Of a DNA stretch of 64,000 bases, positions 53,764 through 62,586 are shown one piece after another (positions within the stretch are counted from its first letter, which is position 1; every line of letters begins with the position of its first letter). The translations under genes and the position numbers were made by a program. Origin of the DNA: Chloroflexota bacterium (GTDB lineage: Bacteria > Chloroflexota > UBA6077 > JACCZL01); NCBI GenBank assembly GCA_030447245.1, contig JAUJPG010000003.1, positions 1-64,000 of the forward strand, given 5' to 3'. The notes beneath the pieces are model-generated. The model searched no databases, had not been told where the DNA came from, and worked only from the letters and a program-made list of their open reading frames with translations.

Positions 53764-56244
53764 CTAGTACGGCGTCGGGGTGCGCTCGCGGGTGGTGATC
53801 GGGCGGATGGCGGGGAGGTCGGCTTCGAAGAGGCTGAGGTTCTCGCCGAAGAGGGCCTCGAAGTCTTCGGAGGTGACGGCTTTGGACAGCCGCTGGCAGT
53901 AGGTCTGGCGCAGGCGGCGAACGTAGTGCTCGGCGTCGTAGTCGTCGGCGAACTCCTCGAGGAGCTTCTTGCGCTTGCCGCGGGCCTGGTAGTAGGTCAC
54001 GCGCTGGCCCGCGGCCCAGTGCTCGCGGCCTGCTGACAGCAGCACCTCGTACTGCTCCTCGCGGCGCCCGCTCCTGGCGTAGGCCCGGGGCGTCTTGGAG
54101 AGGATCACGCTGACGCACAGGTCGTCGACCGGCACCTCGCGGGCGCGTAGGCGGCCGACGGTGTCCAGAAAGAGGGCGCGGAGGGCCGGGAAGTCGCCGG
54201 CCAGCAGCAGCGGTGCCGCGTCGCGCAGGAACTGCTCGCCGTAGCGCTCACTCTTGGTCGAGCGGAACGAGCCGCCAACCAGCCGCACCTTGCCGTCGTA
54301 GCCCTGCAAGACGTAGTTCTTTTCTAGATAGCTGTACATCCTGGCGTAGCGGCCGTCGTGCTCGATCCTGATCCCGTTCGGCAGGCTCGCGCCAACCTCG
54401 TCGATCAGCCGGCGCTCGTCCTCTTCGGACCAGTGCGCCGGGACGCTGAACAGGACGCCGTCGGTATCCGCCTCGATCAAGAGCACGCCGCGGCGCTCTA
54501 GCTCGACCAGGATCTGGCCCAGGATCTCGCGGCCGCGGCGGGTCACCTCGCCGGCCGCGCGGAGATCGCCGAACAGCGCGAAGCTGGTCCCCAGGCTGCC
54601 GTAGAACGAGTTGATCAACTGCTTCATCGCGCCCGAGGCGGCGTCGTGGGCGACCGCCTCGCGGCTTCCGGGCGGGTGGCGACGAGACTCGGCCTTGTGG
54701 TGCAGGCGCAGCTCGGTCAGCTTGCCGAGCAAGGCCGGGAACGCGCCAAGGTCGTCCGAGCGCGGGCCAATCCCGTACGCCAGCATGATGCTCGGGTACA
54801 GCGAGGCGACGTCCGCCTTGACGACGTGCTCGACGATCCCGCTGGTGAACAGGTCCGTCCTCGCTCCGGCGTACGACTCACCGCCAGCCGCGCCCTTCGG
54901 CAGCGCCCGTCCTTCGCCCAGGTACGCGCGCACCAGCAGCGGCTCGATCAGTCCCTGGCCGGTGCCCGAGGTGGCGATCCGCTCGTACGGCTTGGGCACC
55001 ATCTGGGCCAGCCCGAACGGCGTCCGCAGCAGCAGGCGCGACAGCTCGCCGACCTCGAGGACGTCGTCCAGGGCATACCGGCGGATGCGCTCCGGGTCGG
55101 ATTGAAACGTGTCCCAGATCTCGGCGCCGGGCACGTACTCACGATCGTCGCGGGCGATCCCGAAATACTTGGCGGCTTCTTTGAGCCCCTGGTGGCGCAT
55201 GTCGCGGACGATTGCCCCGTAGCGACGCACGGCGTGGAGCGTGTCGACGATCTCGCGCCCGGCGACGGTCCAGCGGACAAACGGGCTGCTCTTCTCACCG
55301 ACCTTCAGACTATCCCGGTAGCTCGCCGGCTCGCCGCCATCGCGGCCAAGGGCCAGGCTGACGCCGAGCGCCTGGGCGCGGCGGACCAGGAACGAGAGGT
55401 CGAAGTCGAAGATGTTGTGGTTCTCCAGGATATCCGGATCGCGATCGCGAACGACGCCGACGAATCGCTCGAGGAGCTCGCGCTCGGACAGGTCGCCCAC
55501 GTCCAGAATGAGGCGGAAGCCGTCCGAGCCGGCGATGCTGATCATGAAGATTCGGTCCGAGGAAGGGTCCAGGCCGGTTGTCTCCAGATCGAACTGCATC
55601 CGCCGCAGATCGTCATAGGCCATGCCCTTGAAGTAGGTCCGGCCGGACAGCGCCAGGTATTGCTCGACCGGCGAGCGGAGATAGACTGTCCCGCGGAGCT
55701 CGCCCAGTCCGCGGCTGTCGTCCTCCCGGCTGCCGTCGCCAGCGCGGTGCTCTCCGCGACGTGGCTCCCCGCCGCGCCGGCGCCAGGCCGCCAGCATCCG
55801 CGCCTCGATCTCGGGCAGGCGCGTGGTCAGAACGAGCCAGCGATACTCGCCAGCCCCCTCGAGCTCGACGAGGCCCAGACCAGAGCGTACGTCCGGGACG
55901 CCCGCGCGCAACGCCGCGGGGTCGATCCGCTCGGGATCGAGCCCTTCGAGCAACCCTGGGTCGGACAGGAAGAAGCAGCTCGGGAAGCGGACCTCTTCGT
56001 AGACCGTCTGCTCGCCGACCCGGCGCCAGATCCGAGCAAGCCCAGCGCGTCCCGCGCTGACTGAGACGATGCCAGGCGTCGGATCGCGCCCGAACAGCAT
56101 CGCCGTAGGATCCACCGAGGCGAGCGGGGCGGCAGCAGGCGAACTCGAGGCCGGGGAATACGAAGCCGGGCTCAGCACCGGAGGCGTGACCTCATTGTCC
56201 CCCACGCAACTTCCCCGAACGCACGCGGCCCTGGCGCGCACCAA
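53764..56244 (-). CDS. Family B DNA polymerase with 3'-5' exonuclease
   Basis: Up to 826 residues. Exonuclease motifs: FDLETTGLD (near 217), ENHNIFDFDLSFL, YALDDVLEV. Polymerase motifs: A KADVASLYPSIML (near 477), B KQLINSFYGSLG, C IEADTDGVLFS (near 591). A KTPRAY-type thumb motif follows (SVILSKTPRAYARSG). All catalytic acids are present. Residues 1-48 form a Ser/Pro/Ala-rich extension and the start is unsure: TTG 56244, GTG 56241, or ATG 56100 (MLFGRDPTPG). Bacterial family B enzymes act in damage-tolerant synthesis or repair; related polymerases are common in Chloroflexota. Confidence 0.93.
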   Translation of the reverse strand: MVRARAACVRGSCVGDNEVTPPVLSPASYSPASSSPAAAPLASVDPTAMLFGRDPTPGIVSVSAGRAGLARIWRRVGEQTVYEEVRFPSCFFLSDPGLLEGLDPERIDPAALRAGVPDVRSGLGLVELEGAGEYRWLVLTTRLPEIEARMLAAWRRRGGEPRRGEHRAGDGSREDDSRGLGELRGTVYLRSPVEQYLALSGRTYFKGMAYDDLRRMQFDLETTGLDPSSDRIFMISIAGSDGFRLILDVGDLSERELLERFVGVVRDRDPDILENHNIFDFDLSFLVRRAQALGVSLALGRDGGEPASYRDSLKVGEKSSPFVRWTVAGREIVDTLHAVRRYGAIVRDMRHQGLKEAAKYFGIARDDREYVPGAEIWDTFQSDPERIRRYALDDVLEVGELSRLLLRTPFGLAQMVPKPYERIATSGTGQGLIEPLLVRAYLGEGRALPKGAAGGESYAGARTDLFTSGIVEHVVKADVASLYPSIMLAYGIGPRSDDLGAFPALLGKLTELRLHHKAESRRHPPGSREAVAHDAASGAMKQLINSFYGSLGTSFALFGDLRAAGEVTRRGREILGQILVELERRGVLLIEADTDGVLFSVPAHWSEEDERRLIDEVGASLPNGIRIEHDGRYARMYSYLEKNYVLQGYDGKVRLVGGSFRSTKSERYGEQFLRDAAPLLLAGDFPALRALFLDTVGRLRAREVPVDDLCVSVILSKTPRAYARSGRREEQYEVLLSAGREHWAAGQRVTYYQARGKRKKLLEEFADDYDAEHYVRRLRQTYCQRLSKAVTSEDFEALFGENLSLFEADLPAIRPITTRERTPTPY

Positions 56245-56442
56245 GGACGTTATAGAGGGGCACGGGGTTCGTCGGCCAGAACAACTCGCCGAAGCGGGTC
56301 AGACTCGGATGGAGGACCATGACATACGAATTGATCCACACGGTGCCACACCACCCGACCGATACGGGATGCTCCAGACCGACATGAGCAGCGGCATCTT
56401 GGCCGTGCCCTCGCGTCCCGCCCTCGTCGGGTCGCGAGCCGG

Positions 56443-56565
56443 TTACCGGGGGGTCTTGAAGGCGTCCAGCTGCTGGCGCGGCTCGGGGGGCCGGAGCCCA
56501 CTCATTCTGACCTTAGCCGGCTTCAGGGTCGTGCCCTTGTCCTTGCCTTTTCCCTTGTCGCCCAT
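56443..56565 (-). CDS. 40-aa basic protein (small ORF)
   Basis: ATG 56565 with GGAGGGA seven bases upstream. The product starts MGDKGKGKDKGTTLKPAKVR and ends AFKTPR. Lys/Gly-rich, no hydrophobic segment. Good ribosome binding site, codon use like the neighbours and isolated position between two larger minus-strand genes support expression. Function unknown. Confidence 0.65.
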   Translation of the reverse strand: MGDKGKGKDKGTTLKPAKVRMSGLRPPEPRQQLDAFKTPR

Positions 56566-56593
56566 GATTGTCCCTCCGCGAAGCCGGGGCCGA

Positions 56594-56616
56594 CCCCGCA
56601 CGATCGCCGTGCGGGG
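56594..56616. terminator. 9-bp GC hairpin downstream of the sigma gene
   Basis: CCCCGCACG (56594-56602), loop ATCGC, CGTGCGGGG (56608-56616), 75 bp beyond the stop of the minus-strand sigma factor gene and before the small ORF. No U-tract. Confidence 0.4.
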
Positions 56617-56690
56617 CGTGCCCGACCTGCTGTTACGGTGCCCCTTGCCTGATGCGCCTCAACCGTCGCGGTGTGGGCAACCGCTGGTTG

Positions 56691-57722
56691 TTAGCCTTCG
56701 ACGTACTCCGCCAGGCGGGCTCGGAGATCGGTCCGGCGCAGCTTGCGCAGCGCCTCCGCCTCGATCTGGCGCACCCGCTCGCGGCTGATGCCCAGCTCCT
56801 GGCCGATGTCGCCCAGCGCCTGAGCCTCGCCGCCGCCCAACCCGAACCGCAGCCGCAGGACGGCCCGCTCCCGTTCGGTCAGCGCCTCGCCCAGCGCGGC
56901 GTCGAGCCGATGGGCCAGGTCCGACCGCTCGGCAGCGATCTGAAGGTCGGTTGCCTCAGCGTCCGGCACGAGGTCGCCTACCGAGGTTTCGCCCTCCTCG
57001 CCAACCGGCGTCTCGAGCGAGATCGGCAGCTTGGCCGCCCGGAGCGTCTCTTCGACCCGCGAGACCGGCAGCTCTAGATGAGCCGCCACCTCGCGCAGCG
57101 CCGGCTCCCGTCCGAGCTCGCCGGCCAACTCCCGCTGGGCCTTGGCGATGCTCGACAGGAACTCGCCGACGTGGACAGGCAGACGAATCGTCCGGGCCTG
57201 CTCGGCGACCGCGCGGCTCACCGACTGACGAATCCACCAGTAGGCGTAGGTCGAGAAGCGGAAGCCCTTGCGCCAGTCGTACTTGTCAACGGCGCGGTCG
57301 AGCCCGAGATTACCCTCCTGGACGAGGTCCAGAAACGGCAGCCCACGGCCGATGTACTTCCGTGCGACCGACACGACCAGCCGCAGGTTGCACTCGACCA
57401 GGCGCCGGCGTGCCCAGGCACCACGGCCTACCACGGCCTCGAGCGCCGCGCGGTGGGCAGCGCCCATCTCCTCCGCATCGCGAGCCAATTCCTCGCGGGC
57501 GGCCCGCCCGGCTTCGTTCGCCTGAGCGTACTCAACCTCTTCCTTGGGAGTCAGCAGGGGATTGCGGGCCACTTCGCGCAGATAAAGCGCGGCGGCGCTC
57601 AAGTCCTCCGGCGTTGCCGCCAGCGTCTCGTCCGGGGTTAGCTCCTGAGGAGCAGCAATCTCTGCCTCGGTCGCCGCGGCGTCGAGCTGCAGATCAATGT
57701 CGTATTCAAGATTAATGGCCAT
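56691..57722 (-). CDS. Primary-like sigma-70 factor (RpoD/SigA type)
   Basis: A 343-residue group 1/2 sigma factor, ATG 57722 after GGAGGGGACGAG. Region 1.2 ([20 protein letters not shown]), region 2 ([60 protein letters not shown]), region 3 ([40 protein letters not shown]), region 4 ([40 protein letters not shown]). All core helices for -10 and -35 recognition are complete. Too short at the N-terminus (no region 1.1) to be sure it is the housekeeping factor; a group 2 alternative is possible. Confidence 0.94.
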   Translation of the reverse strand: MAINLEYDIDLQLDAAATEAEIAAPQELTPDETLAATPEDLSAAALYLREVARNPLLTPKEEVEYAQANEAGRAAREELARDAEEMGAAHRAALEAVVGRGAWARRRLVECNLRLVVSVARKYIGRGLPFLDLVQEGNLGLDRAVDKYDWRKGFRFSTYAYWWIRQSVSRAVAEQARTIRLPVHVGEFLSSIAKAQRELAGELGREPALREVAAHLELPVSRVEETLRAAKLPISLETPVGEEGETSVGDLVPDAEATDLQIAAERSDLAHRLDAALGEALTERERAVLRLRFGLGGGEAQALGDIGQELGISRERVRQIEAEALRKLRRTDLRARLAEYVEG

Positions 57723-57768
57723 CTCGTCCCCTCCGGCCGTCCACCTTCTTCCTTCGGGACGGACACAT

Positions 57769-57820
57769 AAAAAAACCGCTCCGCGGGCGACGCGCGGGCG
57801 GCCGTGCGAATGGGAGCGGT
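57769..57820 (-). terminator. Intrinsic terminator in the leader of the sigma gene
   Basis: On the minus strand ACCGCTCC (57820-57813) pairs with GGAGCGGT (57782-57775) and is followed by seven T residues (57775-57769). The loop of about 30 nt holds a GC-rich inner stem. It lies 47 bp upstream of the sigma ATG, in the right direction to stop transcription into it. GGGCGACG upstream (near 57838-57845) can pair with CGTCGCCC in the loop (near 57784-57791), a possible antiterminator. It may end a small RNA or work as an attenuator. Confidence 0.6.
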
Positions 57821-58080
57821 CATCGATCTACTGGGATCGTCGCCCCCACGCCTCGGCCTTTAGCCGCACCTGGTGCTCCCCATCGAGCCCGAGCCTGGCA
57901 ACCGCCACGTGCCTCTACCTCTAAGACGACAAGATATCGCCGAGGTTCCTCAGCGAGCGCGTCCATCATAGCAGCGACGATCAGTCAGGTCAAGACATCC
58001 TCGTTGCCGCCGGACAGCCGCGAGCGCCCGTTGCTCCTCCTGCCAACTTCTCTTCCATCTTTCAACGACTACAACATCAT
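57821..58080. other. Intergenic region upstream of the sigma gene
   Basis: 260 bp without a supported gene. It should hold the sigma-gene promoter and leader on the minus strand (part of the leader pairs with the terminator loop at 57784-57791). Confidence 0.5.
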
Positions 58081-58112
58081 CCGGTCGCGAATAATTCCGA
58101 ATTCGCGACCGG
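58081..58112. repeat. 12-bp perfect inverted repeat
   Basis: CCGGTCGCGAAT (58081-58092), 8-nt spacer AATTCCGA, ATTCGCGACCGG (58101-58112). It lies 65 bp beyond the stop of the MFS gene, in the region upstream of the sigma gene. Either a regulator binding site or a strong hairpin; no T-run follows on either strand. Confidence 0.7.
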
Positions 58113-58177
58113 GTGCGTCGCGATCTTGTCGCAAGTCTCGTGCCTCATGTCGGAGATACGAGCGGCGGCGTGGCGGT

Positions 58178-59737
58178 CTACACGGTGGAACGCTCTCCCG
58201 CCGCCTCGGAGCGCATGACAGCCGTGTCGGCCGCGGGCTCCGGTGCGGACGCGCTCAGCCGTCCGAGTGGCCCCGCGCTGCGCGCGAAGAGGGCGACGAT
58301 GCCGAACGTGGCCGCGGCGAGCAGGGCCGTGCCGAAGAACACCGGCCGGAGCGCATCGCCCAGGGCGAACTGGAGCGCGACAAGCGCTTCAGGCGTGAGC
58401 AATGCCTGGGCCGTCGGGTCGAGCGCGGCGGCCGAGATCGACCCTTCGCCCGAGGCGTCGAGCCGGGAGCGCAGGCCAAACTGGAGGATTGCGCCGAGCA
58501 GCGCCACGCCGATCGTGCCGCCAAGGCTGCGGAAGAGCTGGGTCGTCGAGGTCGCCACGCCGCGCAGACTCCACGGCACTGACTCTTGGACGGCCATCAC
58601 GAACGCGGCCGTGCTCGGGCCGAAACCGAAGCCCATGATGGTCACAGCCAGGTACAGGGCCGGCTTGGGTGTCTCCGGGTCGAGCACCGCCAGGCCAGCC
58701 GCCCCGAGCGCGACGAGCGAGGTCGCGCCGATCGCCGTCGCCCGAAAGCCGAGCTTCAGCAGGAGCTTCGGCCCGAAAAACCCACTCGCCGCCCAGGCCA
58801 GCAGCATCGGCGTGAGCACCGCCCCGGCTCCGGCAGCGTCCTCGCCTCGCACGCCCTGGACCCAGAGCGGGACGTACGACGTGACGCCAAACAGGACGGC
58901 GCCGGAGAGGAAGTTACCGACCGACGAGACGGCGATGATCGGGTGCATGAACAAGGACAGTGGCAGGACCGGCTCGGCCGCGCGTCGCTCGGCCCACACG
59001 AAGGCCCCGAGCAGAGCCGCACACAGCGCGCACAGGCCAACGAACTCGAGCCCGCCCCAACCCGTGGCCTCGCCGCGGGTCATCGCCACCAGCAGGATGG
59101 TCAGGCTACCGGTGAGCAGCGACGCGCCGAGCAGTTCCAGCGACACGGCCCTGCGCTCGACGCGCTCGGCGAAGACGCGCCCACGCAGGCGCGCGGCACC
59201 CAGCCCGAACGGGAGGCTCACGACGAGGACGCGGCGCCACGACCAGGACCGAGGCAGCCAGGCGCCGCGCGAGGGGCCGAGCAAGCTGGCCCCGCCCCAG
59301 AGCCCGCTGAAGAGCACCTGGACGCGGCCGCGCTCGTGGAGTGGGTAGAGGTCGGCCAACAGGGTGAAGATCGTCGGCATGACCGCGCCGGCGCCGAGCC
59401 CCTGAAGCGCGCGGAAGGCGATCAGCTCGCCCATCGAGCGGGCCAGCCCGCACAGGATGGAGCCCACCAGGAACAGTGCGATGCCGAGCAGGAACACTCG
59501 CTTGCGGCCGAACAGGTCGGCCAGCTTGCCGTAGACCGAGGGACGGTGACCGTAGACGTGAGCAGGTAGGCCGAGAAGACCCACGGGTAGAGGTCCAGAC
59601 GGCCGAACTCGCCGGCGATCGTCGGAAGCGCTGTTGTGACGACGGTCACCTCGAGCGCCACGACGGCCATCGCCAGGACTAGCCCGGCGGTCACGATCCT
59701 CCGCGCGCGGCCCGGTCAGTCGTTCCTCAGTTGGCAC
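58178..59737 (-). CDS. DHA2-type MFS multidrug transporter (frameshifted N-terminus)
   Basis: A 14-helix efflux protein of the EmrB/QacA type, about 520 residues. The first helix TAGLVLAMAVVALEVTVVTTA, ALPTIAGEFG and WVFSAYLLTSTVTVP lie in one frame (to about 59560), the rest in another: VYGKLADLFGRKRVFLLGIA (motif A), FRALQGLGAGAVMPTIFTLL, GLWGGASLLGP and the last helices to 58178. Indels near 59700, 59550 and 59270 are needed. Motif C of the drug/H+ antiporters appears damaged (LLGPSRGAWL). Exports unknown hydrophobic compounds. Confidence 0.82.
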   Translation of the reverse strand: MPTEERLTGPRAEDRDRRASPGDGRRGARGDRRHNSASDDRRRVRPSGPLPVGLLGLPAHVYGHRPSVYGKLADLFGRKRVFLLGIALFLVGSILCGLARSMGELIAFRALQGLGAGAVMPTIFTLLADLYPLHERGRVQVLFSGLWGGASLLGPSRGAWLPRSWSWRRVLVVSLPFGLGAARLRGRVFAERVERRAVSLELLGASLLTGSLTILLVAMTRGEATGWGGLEFVGLCALCAALLGAFVWAERRAAEPVLPLSLFMHPIIAVSSVGNFLSGAVLFGVTSYVPLWVQGVRGEDAAGAGAVLTPMLLAWAASGFFGPKLLLKLGFRATAIGATSLVALGAAGLAVLDPETPKPALYLAVTIMGFGFGPSTAAFVMAVQESVPWSLRGVATSTTQLFRSLGGTIGVALLGAILQFGLRSRLDASGEGSISAAALDPTAQALLTPEALVALQFALGDALRPVFFGTALLAAATFGIVALFARSAGPLGRLSASAPEPAADTAVMRSEAAGERSTV

Positions 59738-60137
59738 CCACGCCTCCTTCTACCGTGCCTGGGTGCCACACGTGCGACACCCAGCGGATGATAACGGCCA
59801 GAGCAGGCGCGAGATGCCTGATAGTCACTCGGGGCGCGATCGACACGTGCGCTCCGACCCGGCCAGAGCTGGCGAAAGGCCCGCGCTCGCAGGAGAGCAA
59901 CCCCAGCCTGGACCAGGACAGCACGCTTGACTGAACGTCCGCTTGAGGTCGGCCAGCGCCATTCACTCGCCTGACGCCCCAAGGGTGTCGCCAGCCAACC
60001 CGCGCAGCAGGCAGCCGCGGAAGGACTTCGGTCGCCGCCGATCGATGGCCTCGTCCAGGGTCTGGCGATTCGCCGCTTGCTGGGTTCGCACAGATCACGA
60101 CCGGCATCGTCGCCTGGGACGCCCGCCCACGACGGGG
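59738..60137. other. 400 bp without a recognisable gene
   Basis: Both strands contain open but unremarkable frames; no ribosome binding site with a conserved protein was found. One direct repeat of TGGGTGCCACACGTGCGACACCC-like bases (59759-59783) forms a short inverted GGTGTCGCACGTGTGGCACC structure just upstream of the MFS gene and might be its regulator site. Confidence 0.4.
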
Positions 60138-60968
60138 TCAATCTCCGAAGAAGGTCGGGCCAAACCGTGCTAGGCGGCGGCGCATGACGTCGATGGCGGC
60201 GGAGTTGTCGTCGACGAGCAGGAAGCGGCGGTGGAGCAGGCCGGCCGCCTCGCCGGTCGTGCCGCTGCCGGCGAAGAAGTCGAGGACGAGGTCGCCGGGG
60301 TTGGAGGAGGCGCGGACGATCCGCTGGAGGATTGCTAGCGGCTTCTGGGTGGGGTAGCCGGTCTTCTCACGGCCGGTCGGGCTGACGATGGTCTGGAACC
60401 AGGTGTCGGTGGGCGTCTTGCCAAGGGCGGCCTTCTCCGGGCCAACCAGGCCGGGGGCACGGTATGGGACACGGTCCAGGTCCTCGTAGTTGAACGTATA
60501 GCGGCGGCGGTTCTTGACGTAGACGAGGATGTTGTCGTGCTTCGCGGGCCAGCGGCGGCGGGCGCGGGCGCCGTAGTCGTAGGCCCAGATGACCTCGTTC
60601 AGGAAGTTCTCGCGGCCGAAGAGGCGGTCGAGCAAGACCTTGCAGTAGTGGACCTCGCGGTAGTCGATGTGGAAGTACAGCGTGCCGGTGTTCGCGAGCA
60701 CGCGGTGAGCCTGGACCATTCGGGGCCAGATAAAGCGGGCGTAGTCGTCGAAGGTGTCGGCGAAGCCGAGCGCCCCGAGCACGTCGGTTCGGTAGCGGTG
60801 TCCGGCAAAGCCGGTTCTGTCGCCGGCCGCGTCGCGGCTGGTCCTGGTACGCGTCCGGCGCTGGACCAGGCCGGTGTTGAACGGTGGGTCGACGTAGATC
60901 AGGTCAACCGAGCCAGCGGGCACGGTTGGCAAGACCTGAAGGTTGTCGGCGAAGTAGACGCGGTTCAT
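60138..60968 (-). CDS. Orphan DNA methyltransferase (N4-C/N6-A, beta class)
   Basis: A 276-residue amino-methyltransferase. Catalytic motif IV DPPFNTG is near residue 26 and the AdoMet motif I FAGSGTTGEAAGLL near residue 231, the beta-class order. GYPTQKPLAILQRIVRASSN is the usual segment before motif I. ATG 60968. No restriction endonuclease gene adjoins it, so it may have a regulatory or host-protective role. Target sequence cannot be predicted. Confidence 0.92.
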   Translation of the reverse strand: MNRVYFADNLQVLPTVPAGSVDLIYVDPPFNTGLVQRRTRTRTSRDAAGDRTGFAGHRYRTDVLGALGFADTFDDYARFIWPRMVQAHRVLANTGTLYFHIDYREVHYCKVLLDRLFGRENFLNEVIWAYDYGARARRRWPAKHDNILVYVKNRRRYTFNYEDLDRVPYRAPGLVGPEKAALGKTPTDTWFQTIVSPTGREKTGYPTQKPLAILQRIVRASSNPGDLVLDFFAGSGTTGEAAGLLHRRFLLVDDNSAAIDVMRRRLARFGPTFFGD

Positions 60969-61205
60969 CGGGCGGCGGCCGATAGTCTAGGGCGCGCGAA
61001 TGCGACGAACAAGACGGGGAGGGTGTGGGGCACCTCGGTAGCAGATTGGAGCTCTGCGAGCGCAGGCTCGGGGCCTGACGGCATGCCGCTGGTATACTCG
61101 GCGCCGACCGCGCGGGGCCACGGCCGAGCGGGCTCCGGCGGGCGCGGGCTCGGCCGCCCCGATCGAGGCCGAACTGGACGAGCCCGCGCCCGCGAGGCAG
61201 ACCGA

Positions 61206-62501
61206 ATGCACGGAGGAGCGGCGGAGCCCGAGACGTTCGTCTTCGTCAACGGCGCGCGTCACCGGATCCCGCCCCAGGGACTCCGCGTTGGCCGCGCGCC
61301 GGACAACGACGTCGTCCTCGTCGACACCAACGTCTCGCGCCAGCACCTGGTGATCTGGTCGACCCCGAGCGGCGCCTACCTGCGCGACCTGGGCAGCCAG
61401 AACGGGACCTGGGTCAACGCCCGCCGCGTCGGGGCCGGTCCGGAGGCGTTGCCACCGGGCGCTCGGATCCGGGTCGGCCGGAGCGAACTGCTGATCGAGC
61501 AGCGGAGGGCCCAACCGGGGACGACCCAGCCGCGAGGACACGCATTTCCCGCGGTTGGACCGGACCGTGCACAGGTCGGGCGCACTGTCGCGCCCGACCG
61601 CGCTGACGGCGCGCGGCGCGGCGGCCTCCTGCTGGGCAGCGCGGTTTCGGCGCTCGTGTTGGGCTTGTTCGGGCTGACCGGCTGGGCCGTGTTCCGGGCG
61701 TCGACGGGCGGTAGTGCCGAGAGCCCCCGGGTGCCGACGGCGTCACCAGCGCCGCCGTTCGGGGGCGCTGGCGGCGAGTCGCCCGGACCAGTCGTGATAG
61801 CGCCGGCCGGATCGGGTGCCGGTTCGGTCGGCGCCGGCACCCGTGGCTCGGGCCTCGTCCGCGCCCTGGGCGCCGCCGTGCGGGTGCTGGTGCCGACCGG
61901 CCCGAACCAGGGCAACGCCGGCTCCGGGACGGTCATCACCGCGCGTGGCCATGTTCTCACCAACCATCACGTCGTGAGCGACGAGGCAACCCGCCAGTTG
62001 ATCAATGGCGGCAACGGCATCGTGATCGCGGTTCCGCCGAGCGAGGGCGAGCCGGCCCGCCCCAGGTTCATGGCGCGGGTGATCGCTTCGGACGCGACGC
62101 TCGACTTCGCGCTGCTGCGGATCGTGGCGCTTGTTGGCGGCGGAGCGCTGCCGACCGACCTGGGGCTCCAACCGATCCCGATCGGCGACTCTGACACGGT
62201 CCGGATTGGCGATCCGCTGACGATCGTCGGCTACCCGCAGCTTGGCGGCCAGGGAGTCACGGTCACGCGTGGCATCCACTCTGGCATCCAGGTCTTCCCG
62301 AACGAGAGCGGGACGTTCTTCAAGACCGATACCGAGATCAACCCCGGCAACAGCGGCGGCATGGCGATCGACGGGGCCGGCCGGCTCGTCGGCGTCCCGA
62401 CCGCCGGCCGGGTCAGCCGCGAGGGCCTCGGCAAGCTTGGCCTGGTCCGCCCGATCAACCCGGCCCGCCCGCTGCTCGACCGCGCCGAGCAGGACCGCTA
62501 A
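61206..62501 (+). CDS. FHA-domain membrane serine protease (HtrA-like, no PDZ)
   Basis: A 431-residue protein, ATG 61206. Residues 10-98 form an FHA phosphothreonine-binding domain (GLRVGRAPDNDVVLVDTNVS, then RQHLVI and DLGSQNGTWVN). Residues 138-162 are a membrane helix; a Gly/Pro/Ser linker follows. Residues 222-431 are a trypsin-like protease: His in LTNHHVV (about 253), Asp in DATLDFALLRI (about 299), Ser in PGNSGGMAI (about 382). There is no PDZ domain. The fold suggests a kinase-controlled surface protease: a cytoplasmic FHA sensor tied to an extracytoplasmic catalytic domain. The open frame upstream is a shadow of the methyltransferase. Confidence 0.9.
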   Translation: MHGGAAEPETFVFVNGARHRIPPQGLRVGRAPDNDVVLVDTNVSRQHLVIWSTPSGAYLRDLGSQNGTWVNARRVGAGPEALPPGARIRVGRSELLIEQRRAQPGTTQPRGHAFPAVGPDRAQVGRTVAPDRADGARRGGLLLGSAVSALVLGLFGLTGWAVFRASTGGSAESPRVPTASPAPPFGGAGGESPGPVVIAPAGSGAGSVGAGTRGSGLVRALGAAVRVLVPTGPNQGNAGSGTVITARGHVLTNHHVVSDEATRQLINGGNGIVIAVPPSEGEPARPRFMARVIASDATLDFALLRIVALVGGGALPTDLGLQPIPIGDSDTVRIGDPLTIVGYPQLGGQGVTVTRGIHSGIQVFPNESGTFFKTDTEINPGNSGGMAIDGAGRLVGVPTAGRVSREGLGKLGLVRPINPARPLLDRAEQDR

Positions 62502-62586
62502 GCAGCGCCGTGATCGCTCAGTGCCGCCGAGCCCTGAGACGGCGCTCGTCGGACCCGACGGGCAGCGGCTCGGGCACAATCACGCC

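Noticed and set aside
60537-61205. Long open frame before the FHA protease
   Set aside because: It is antisense to the methyltransferase gene with no ribosome binding site; the FHA domain begins right after ATG 61206.
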